Source: Geosiphon pyriformis
Taxonomy: Eukaryota; Glomeromycota; Glomeromycetes; Archaeosporales; Geosiphonaceae
Reading direction: 5' to 3'
DNA length: 64,000 bases
NCBI GenBank assembly: GCA_016748015.1
Contig: JAAOMT010000697.1
Location: 887,152-951,151, forward strand
The first letter of the stretch is position 1, and the number at the start of each line of letters is the position of its first letter. Shown one piece after another: positions 56,701-64,000 of this stretch. A program made the position numbers and the translations under genes. The notes below the pieces were generated by a model. The model searched no databases. It saw nothing but the letters and a program-made list of their open reading frames with translations, and had not been told where the DNA came from.

Positions 56701-58422
56701 ATTTATGTTAGTGCTTCTAATAACTTTTTTGCAGACATGATTCACATTTTTTTTGATTGCAATTTGTCCTTGGGTGGCTCTTTGGCCAATCTTTTTCAGT
56801 TTTGTGGTGGGATCCTTATGTCTGTTGTTCTAGGCAAGTTACAGTTTCTTAGGTTTCTTCCTTCTCTTCAATGATATGGTATTGCTTTTGTGGATCAACT
56901 TCATGATCATCCTGGTTTTGTCTTTGATTGGTACACTTTCAAGCATTAAAGAAGATTGGATCCCTGTGGCCCTGTTTTTAAATAGTTTAAGCTTTTTGTT
57001 ACATTTCTAAATGGTGGAAGTCTATCTCTCACTTGCCTCTCAGTTTTGGATAATGTTGGTTCTTTGAACATTCTTGAATCTCATGATTTTGTTTCTGTTT
57101 GTGATTGTATTTTGCAGGTTGGTGCTGACAGTTTGTTGGTATATACAGATGAGTCTCTTAGTAATCTGGACTCAGTTGGCTGTAGAGCTAATACTGCTGC
57201 TTTTTTTAAGAACATTGATTTGGGTTTGAGTGTTGGTGTGTTAGATTTAATATTGTCTACTTTGGTGGAGTTGCAGGCTATTATACTGGCTCTAGAGAGT
57301 GTCTCTCCTCTGTGCTCTGTTAATTTGTTTTTGGATAGTCAATCTGCTCTGAATGCTTGTAAGTTAGAATTGGGTCTGCTGTATTCCGACTTTCATAATC
57401 AGTATTGGGTTGAACATTGTCATATTGCCAATGTTATTTGCAATAAGAATTTAAAAGTCAGCTGGCATAAGGTTAAAAGCCACTCTGGTGTTTCAGGAAA
57501 TGAGTGTCTTAATGTGATTGCTGGTGTTGCTTCTCTCTCTAATTGGTATCTTCCTCCTTACTTGGGTGAACACTTCATAATGGCTGATGGTGGTGTAGTT
57601 TCTGGCAATTCCAGATATTTTGTTTATGATATTTATCATTCGGTTTGTCGTACATATTGGGAGGTTGGTTCTGGTTCCAAATTTTTGGTGGGTGGTTTGC
57701 TTTTTGAAGTTGACTGGCTCTGTTCATCTTTGGTTTAGCACCCTGATTTGCACATGGCTGCCAGTTTCACCAGCAGACCCTCGGCTAATACACATACTTA
57801 TTTTATAAAGACTTTGTACCACCAGCTGCCAGTTGTCATTTGGAAGTGCCTTTATAATAGATCATATTCTAGTGTATTGTGCTTATATTGTGGTAATATG
57901 GAAGCTTCAAATCATGTGTTCTCTTGTAAGATTGATGATTCTCTTTGACATTAGTTGTTGAAATCCCATGTGGACTTCTGGAAGGCAGTTTTTGGTCTCT
58001 CTCATTCTTCTTTGGGCATACTTCAACTGTTGTTTTCATGTTCTTTTGACTTCTTTTTGTCTATGGTGCTCTATAAGAGTTTCGTTTTTAATAATTGGTT
58101 TTGTAAGACAGTCACTGTTTTTTATGATCCCAAAGTTGCTGGTTTGGAGATTGTTAAATTTGTGCACTCTCTTAGTTTTGTTTTTAAAAATGATGTCTGG
58201 TCAGTTTGTGCTAAACATCATGCTTACATGGAGAAAAATGGATTAATTCCTCTTGATAATTCGGTTTTCATCTCAGTTTCTGGTTTGGCTTTAGGATTGT
58301 CGACTGGAATGGTCAAATTGCTTGACATTGCCAATGCTTTTGGTGTTTGTTTTGGCTTTCACAAATCTTGTTTATTTTTTTCTGGTATTAGTGACTTAGT
58401 TTCAGTTCACATAATGGTATAG
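53734..58422 (+). pseudogene. LINE-4 ORF2: endonuclease, RT, RNase H, zinc knuckle
   Basis: ATG at 53734, then MISLVWKIATCNVWGIN (endonuclease), TETKL, SGDFNEDGSH near 54177, TDYWIV near 54400. RT: HPIALIKTAYKILSKI near 55482, KAYDSV near 55700, GLDQGKVFSPFLWHIF near 55860, catalytic FVDN (56038-56049; second Asp to Asn). RNase H: 57046-57738 (230 aa) with VYTDES, LVELQAI, FLDSQSALNA; the last GNE..D motif has Asn. C-terminal knuckle CLYCGNMEASNHVFSC near 57880-57927. Ends VSVHIMV, TAG 58420-58422. Confidence 0.85.
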
Positions 58423-58455
58423 TATTGTTCTGATTGGCCCAAGTGGCTGGTGTTA

Positions 58456-59218
58456 TTGGAGGTTTTTGGTCTCTTCTTAGCTCTTGTATGTTTGTTGTAA
58501 TGCTGTTAATTCATGACTATGGGAAGTGTTTGAACCTCTGATAACTAAATTTTTTCTTCAAATTATCTTCTATAATTTGAACAGCTGGGCTTATAAGTGG
58601 AATGGTCAATTCCATGCCAGTTACTTGTGTAGTTATGTTGTAGTAAACATCAACTCTTTCCCAGGAATTGCTCATCTAGAAGCTCACTAAAAAAATGTGT
58701 AGTTACTTTGCTGTGAAAGTCAACTCTTCTACAAGAATCTTGTTTGTAGGCTATCCTAATAATTGTAATAAGAAAAGAAAAAAATAAAAGAAATGTAAAA
58801 AAAACAGAATTCTGTTAAGAAAAACATTTTCTATCTAGGCCTGGAGTTACTAACAGTTTACTGAAATTGGTAGCTAATCAATTTCAAAATGTTAATTGGG
58901 TTTTGAAGATTTTCTAAGTGCAATAATTAAAGAATTTGGTTTTTCGAATTATTTGATATTTATTTCTTTTTGTGTGTGTGTGAATGGTTCTAAGTGATAA
59001 ATCTAAAATAAGATACATTTTTTCAAAAAGAGAAGCTCTTCTTTTATACAACTTGTTATAACACTATTCCATGAACTTGAACTTTGCTCTTTTCTACAAT
59101 TTTGCTGAACTAAAGATACATTTTGGCAAACTACAAGTTATTTCTGCGAACTATTAGATATTTTGGTAAACTATCAATTATTTCAGCGAATTTCTACAAA
59201 TTTCGGCAAACTTTTAAA
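58456..59218. other. Unassigned intergenic sequence with short direct repeats
   Basis: No gene recognised. Two direct repeats seen: TGTGTAGTTA...TCAACTCTT at about 58627 and 58699, and TTTTGGCAAACTACAAGTTA (59121-59150 unit) repeated at 59161-59190 with a 40-bp period. One of the few stretches that might be host or a third element type. Confidence 0.5.
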
Positions 59219-59427
59219 TGTTACATATTTTGGGGTATTGCATAATTGATCATTGCAATTAGGTTACCTTTGTGTTATGTACAAATTGGGTTATTAATTA
59301 AATGATAACTTTGGACATTTTGCTAATGTAATAAGTGATAATTTGAACAATAATATATGTTAATTAATGATAGGAATTATAAAGATAATTTCATGCTAAA
59401 TAATATCTCTAATTTTGTCTGGTAACA
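59219..59427 (-). repeat. Short LTR (209 bp) of the second Ty3/gypsy family
   Basis: TGTTACATATTTTGGGG to GTCTGGTAACA on the plus strand. It follows the pol stop (59439-59441) and a purine run (GAGAAGAAGG on the sense strand). Ends share TGTTAC/GTAACA with the large LTRs. The partner LTR is not in the window, so the call rests on position and termini. Confidence 0.6.
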
Positions 59428-60118
59428 TAACCTTCTTCTCAAGACTGAGCTCCATCAAAGTCCAAGTACTGTCTGTAATTTCCAGATAATAATCCAAAAT
59501 TATTGAAGAAATTTGGTCTGAAAATTGTTGAAATTTCAGTTCTGTGAGCTTTTCAATATATTGAATCTTTAAAGGTTGTAAAATTGGGTTTTGTAGGACG
59601 TTTTTACAGGTATGGAATAGGTTATAAAGTCTAAAAGCAGCTTTTAGTTTATAATGACTGTTTGTAGGTCCAGTTGTTGTCTTGAATTCATTGTAAAGTT
59701 GTTTCTGAATAGCTTTTTTTGTGAGGTTTGCTGCTATAAGCTCCCGTTTTTGTTCGTGAAGTGTTTTTCTAATATAGAAATATCTATATATTGGAGTATA
59801 GTCATAGTTTTCTTCATTAAGACACAGTTGAAGTTTTTGTTAAATAGTAGCATTTGGTGGAATACTAATAGGAGTGAACATTAAGTTTTCTCTTAAAACA
59901 AGCTTTAAAAGTTCTGACAGGTAGATTCCAGAATAACTTCTTGTGTTCTTCTTATATGGGTGATATTTTTATGAATTTGGGGCTAAATTTGTAATTACTT
60001 CTGTTTGGGTATAATTAATGTGGTTCCCAGTAACAGTAATGAATAATTTGGGTATTATTTTTTTTAAAGCTAACATTAGTTTTTGGGATAATTGCTGAAT
60101 GTTTTGAGGAATAGTCAT
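59428..60118 (-). pseudogene. Second-family pol C-terminal tail
   Basis: One frame can be read from about 60118 (MTIPQNIQQLSQKLM) to 59970; another runs to about 59440 with LHEQKRELIAANLTKKAIQ, FRLYNLFHTC and a final YLDFDGAQS then TGA at 59439-59441. The LDF-GA ending and the polar helical character match the alpha-delta tails. Stops and a frameshift present. Confidence 0.6.
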
Positions 60119-61270
60119 TATAAGTGATTTGAAAATAAAAGAAAATTATTTTTGATGTATGGGTTTTTATGTTATTTTTGCTTTGTTTTTGTGAGATTGT
60201 TTCTAAATTATAAGGAAATAACTATAATAATAAATTTAAGTTAAGTGTTCAAGTTGAAAGGTTGTTCAATGACAACTATTGGTTCTAAATTTCAGTGAAT
60301 ATCTTTGGAATTGATTAAAAGAGAATGTGTACTAATTTGTGGAATTATAGTGTTTCAAACAATCTCCATGTACAACTTTTGCTAAGATTTTGTCATCAAG
60401 TCTTAGCTTGTATGATCCATTGCCTAGGACTTCATGGATAAAGAATAGTCTATCCCATTTATTTTCAAATTTTCCACTCTATTGTTTTTCAGCTTTAGTT
60501 CTGTGTAAGAGAACTTTGTTTCTGATTTTAAATTTATTGATAACTGGAGACAATTTGTTGTCATGCTGTTTTTTTTGTTGAGCTTAGGAGTGTTTAATAT
60601 AGGTGGCTGCTATTCGTCATTTTCCTTCCAATATGCTAAGCAGAATATAGGCTCTTTGTTGTAGTGTTTCCTAAAAGTTGTCTTTATTAATTGGTTGTAC
60701 TAGATATGTTTCTATTGTGAAACTAATTGGTAATATTGCTGTCCTTCCGTAGGTTAGATCAAATGATGTATGTTTTATAGTATCTTGTTTTAGTGTTTTA
60801 TATGCTAGTAACACTGATGAAATAAAGAGATCCCATTTTTGCTCAAAATTGGTTGAGACTTTGGCTAATAATTCACACAATGTTCTGTTGAAATATTCTA
60901 CAAGTCCATTTGTTTGTAGATGGTAAGACAAAGATAATGGTCTCTTGACATTAAATCATCCACAAATTTTCTGGATTAAATTGTTCACGAAATGTGTTTC
61001 TTGATTAGATAAAAGTTCTATTGGGCATCCATGTCTACAAATAATGTCTTCGTAGATAAAGTTTGCTATTGATTTCACATCTGTTTGTTGAATGACTTTG
61101 GTTTTAGGCCATTTGGTGAGATAATCTATAGCTACTGCAATATAACAGTTTCCTTGGTTTGTGATAAGTAGTGGTCTGACTAAATTGATACCAATTCAGT
61201 CAAAAGACTGTCCAACTTTGATTGGGTTTAAAGGTTCTGTAAGGTGAGTTCCTCCTCTCCTTTAACAACT
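60119..61270 (-). pseudogene. Second-family integrase
   Basis: Zinc-binding region ends CDSC then a TAA (61262-61264). Core: GINLVRP, first Asp to Asn (plus-strand ATT 61184-61186); SNQETHF, second Asp to Asn (ATT 61004-61006); NGLVEYFN, Glu kept, in 60671-60931. GPY-like module KWDRLFFIHEVLGNGSYKLR near 60390-60460. Two of three catalytic residues lost, both by G-to-A. Confidence 0.85.
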
Positions 61271-62190
61271 ATCACAAGACTTAATGTATTTATGAATGTC
61301 TTTTCTTATTTGAGGCCAAAAGTAATATTCTAGTGTTCTCTGTGTGATGCTGTCTTTTCTTAGGTGTGCTGATAAAGGATCTGAGTGCATGTTATATAAA
61401 ATGGTTTCTTTTTTATGTTCTTGTATTAATCTGAGTAGATTGTCTGGGTTTCTGAAGTTTCAATAATAAATTATGTTGTTGTGTAAAAAGTATTGTTTGG
61501 CTTGTTGTTGTAACTGATGTTTTTTATCTGAAAACCAATCTGTTGGGATTGTTAATGTCTCCAAATATTGTTTAAGATTGTTGTAGTTTTTGGGATTCAT
61601 TGTTTGTTGTTTTGTTGTTAATTCAAATGGGTGTTGGTTTTGTATTCTAATCTTGCCTTATTCTTGAGAGACAATCAATGTTGGTATGGAGTTTTCCTGG
61701 TTTGTGGTGTACAATATATTGGTAGTTGGCTAAAAATCTTGTCCATCGGGTTTGTTTGGCATTCAGCTGAGTGTTTTTATTTTGAAGCCATTTGAGTCCA
61801 ATATTATCAGTAATAATGTTGAATTCTTTAGGCCTGAGATAAAGGTTGAAGTGGTGTAAGGCCCAAATTATGGCTGCTGTCTCTAGTTTTGTGGCAGGGT
61901 AGTTTTTTTCAGCTGGTTTCAATGTTCTGCTAGCATAAGCAATTACTTGCTCATTTCCATTGTCATCTAACTGTGATAGAATGGCACCAAAAGCAATGTA
62001 AAAAGTGTCTATAGCTAGTCAAAATTGATTACTAAAGTCTGAGTAGGTGAGAATTGGAGCTGTTGTCAGCTTTTTCTTGAGAATTTCAAAAGCTTTTTGG
62101 TGTTTTTCCATCCATTTGTATTTGACGTTTTTAGTAGTGAACTGGTTGAAGAGTTTTGCGATTTCTGAGAATCCTTTAATAAATTTTCGG
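61271..62190 (-). pseudogene. Second-family RT end, RNase H and zinc-binding region
   Basis: From the right: the end of the RT connection (RKFIKGFSEIAKLFNQF), RNase H with AIDTF, LKPAEKNYPATKLETAAIIW and FNIITDN (91-aa frame 61647-61922), then the zinc-binding region (LSAHLRKDSITQRT, YYFWPQ). RT catalytic core is not present because of the insertion at 62191. Confidence 0.8.
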
Positions 62191-62982
62191 TGTTACTCAT
62201 AGAATATAAAAAATATAATATTATTAGTCAGTAGATATTAGCCAATCAGAGGTAGATGTAGTAAATGTGGAATTCCAGAATTCCTCTCATTAGGAATTCC
62301 AAGATTCCTGTTGCAAAAAATTGAGGAATTGAGGAATCTCAATTATGTATATATAGCAGTAGGATTAGAAGTTGAAAAGACAGACCTCTCAGTTTAGATT
62401 TAATCTAAGCAATATTCCAGTTCCCAATAATCAAATAAATAATTATTTCATATCTCAACCTACTCTCTACTATCAACGCTTTATGTTAATAGTAATTAAT
62501 ACTTAACCATGCTGGAACAATAGCCCTTGATCATGGCTATTGACAAGATACTAACAAATTGTCTTGGCTTATTTTCTCTATTTTTCTTTATTTTATTTTC
62601 TTTATTTTATTTTCTTTCTTTTTGTGATTTTGTTGTTGTATACTAATTGGTTAAAAAAGATCAAGCACTGAGTTATTGACATCAAGGATAGTCTGGTAAA
62701 AGACCCAGAAATAAGGATAGGATTTTATATATTATTGAATAGCTTACCAGAAGGGCCTAACTGCCAGACTAAATCCAGCCACCACACTGAGAAAGAAATT
62801 GGAAAAACTCTTGGAAAGATATATTTACTATTGACACTATTGAATCTCTGTTCATTATACAAAGAACTCCATCAAAACTTTTAGATACAACACTTACAAA
62901 ACATCATCAACGGAAGTAGCTTTTGAGCACCAAGTTATGGGTTTGTTATTTAATTCAACAGTAGAAATAATTATCTGTAACA
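62191..62982 (+). repeat. Delta-type 5' LTR (window end copy)
   Basis: 792 bp, TGTTACTCATAGAATATA to TTATCTGTAACA. CCAATCAGA near 62243; shortened GGAATTCC-like array about 62270-62335; TATA near 62347-62355. First hairpin stem decayed (ACTATCAACG/TGTTAATAGT). Second hairpin CAATAGCC/GGCTATTG (62518-62542) perfect around CTTGATCAT. Confidence 0.9.
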
Positions 62983-62984
62983 TT

Positions 62985-63001
62985 TGGTGCTCTCTGTAAG
63001 G
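62985..63001 (+). other. Primer-binding site (window end copy)
   Basis: TGGTGCTCTCTGTAAGG, two changes from the delta PBS at 22784-22800. Confidence 0.7.
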
Positions 63002-63044
63002 TATAATCTTACAGAAAACCAGCACTGACAACACCAAACCAAAA

Positions 63045-64000
63045 ATGACAGAATCAGAAATAATAGGGACAAACCATTTAGGATTCACAAAATTCTTATT
63101 CCAATAGTACAATCAGCAGCTAGGTCTAAACAACAACTATTACCCAGCAGAATCAGCTTTCAACTTCTATGTCAACAAAAAAATCACAGATTTTCTAGGA
63201 AGACCAGTTAACATTGAATCAACAAGAGAAAATTTCTATTCAGAACTAATCCAACACACCAACTTACCCAGAAATTACAGCTTCACACCTATCATTAGAG
63301 AAATCAACCAAGAAATTGAAAGATATACACAAAAGACATTCTCTATTACTTACCAGGACAAAGCAAAGAAAAACTACAGACATCAGCAGTAACATCCAAA
63401 GGAATACAAATTCCTAACTGGAAGAAACAAAGAATTGAATCTCTGATATACTCATCATACCATCACACACCTGGAAGTACCATCAACATCACATCAGTAG
63501 ATGCGTCTACCAGTACAAAGACACTGCTAGCAAGAATTGCATTTCAGAGTAAACAAAAAAAAATGAACTATTAGGAGCATATGGTGATTATTTTGAAAGA
63601 TTTAAATCGAGATCACCAACACCATCTGGATTTTGATCACCGTTTTATCAGCCAGATTTCGGAACTGTCAGTTCCTGGGAAATTACTGAATCAAAAAAAG
63701 AAGAAGACGAGGATTAGGAATTTAATTACCAAAATCTGATTCTAAAAAACCCGAACATTCAAATTCAGCAACATTTAGAAAATTCGGAAATCAAAACTCC
63801 AAATATTCGAACTCTGCCAAATCAAAGAAATCAAAACCCTGAGTTAATTCATCAGCAAAATCTACCTCTAGTTATTGTCATTGATCAACCACCAGTTGAG
63901 CCAATTGGTGAGCCAATTCAACCACCTCAAGTACTACTCCAACAATCGTTACCTCTTCAACAACCACTCCAACAGCCACCACAACCACCTAACTTAGATC
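63045..64000 (+). pseudogene. Delta-type gag, 5' part (runs off the window)
   Basis: The only copy with ATG at the gag start (63045-63047): MTESEIIGTNHLGF, then a Gln-to-TAG at about codon 19, further matrix-like sequence (FNFYVNKKITDF), a frameshift near 63362 and the Gln/Pro-rich linker to the window end. Same order as 22844-23800. Confidence 0.8.

Larger units (their letters stand above)
51640..58455 (+). mobile_element. LINE-4 (full-length ORFs, decayed, plus strand)
   Basis: Same order as LINE-3 in the opposite orientation: leader about 51640-51775, ORF1 to 53737, ORF2 53734-58422. The 3' UTR matches LINE-3 only for some 30 bp after the stop (GTTCTGATTGGCCCAAGTGG), then differs, with no poly(A) run, so the 3' end is truncated or replaced. 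Confidence 0.85.
59219..62190 (-). mobile_element. Ty3/gypsy element of a second family, truncated
   Basis: Minus strand: short 3' LTR 59219-59427, polypurine tract, tail, integrase, RNase H and the end of RT. Cut at 62190 by a delta-type LTR; the remainder is not in the window. RNase H and integrase differ clearly from alpha to delta (LYLRPKEFNIITDN, ANYQYIVHHKPGKLH), so this is a separate lineage. Confidence 0.8.
62191..64000 (+). mobile_element. Second delta-type Ty3/gypsy copy, 5' part only
   Basis: 5' LTR, PBS and gag, running off the window. LTR and gag text match delta at 21256-32025 closely. Inserted into the RT region of the second family in opposite orientation; the target duplication cannot be checked because the right end is outside. 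Confidence 0.85.

Overview
The window looks like a piece of an arbuscular-mycorrhizal fungal genome (Glomeromycotina, Rhizophagus-like). It is very AT-rich and essentially all retrotransposon. The Ty3/gypsy polyproteins carry an aspartic protease, Cys-rich modules, a dUTPase and RT/RNase H/integrase of a type I associate with Rhizophagus; that assignment is from family knowledge, not a search. I found no convincing host gene, tRNA, rRNA or CRISPR array.

Layout. (1) 1-4579: remnants of one Ty3/gypsy subfamily (alpha, minus strand), arranged as three LTRs with shrunken internal pieces, inside the 5' part of a LINE (LINE-1, to about 5090). (2) 5505-6222 and 36575-42640: one LINE (LINE-2, minus strand) split in two by a 30.35-kb block. 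(3) 6223-36574: a stack of nested insertions. Beta (minus) sits in LINE-2. Gamma (minus, 12461-33533) sits in beta. Delta (plus, 21256-32025) sits in the gag of gamma. A 648-bp solo-LTR-like element (21844-22491) sits in the 5' LTR of delta. Net lengths after removing inserts are about 9.3, 10.3 and 10.1 kb, and three of the four joints show 4-bp target duplications. (4) 44350-51245 (LINE-3, minus) and 51640-58455 (LINE-4, plus) stand head to head around a 0.4-kb AT-rich spacer, forming a very large inverted repeat. (5) 59219-62190: a second, distinct Ty3/gypsy family with a 209-bp LTR, cut by another delta copy (62191 to the window end).

How the parts work together. Each large Ty3/gypsy element reads LTR - PBS - gag (matrix-like, capsid, CCHC knuckle) - protease - Cys-rich module - zinc ribbon - dUTPase - RT - RNase H - integrase - conserved tail of about 240 residues - polypurine tract - LTR. 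The LTRs share a CCAAT box, an array of GGAATTCC-like units, a TATA box and a conserved hairpin. The LINEs encode an ORF1 with an RRM-like domain and a CCHC knuckle, and an ORF2 with endonuclease, RT, RNase H and a C-terminal zinc knuckle; the two ORFs meet in an ATGA stop/start overlap. Every copy is broken, often by G-to-A or C-to-T changes in catalytic codons. The most unusual points are the PR-Cys-Zn-dUTPase order, the integrase tail shared by two families, the GTG at the gag start in five of six copies, and the conserved LTR hairpins.
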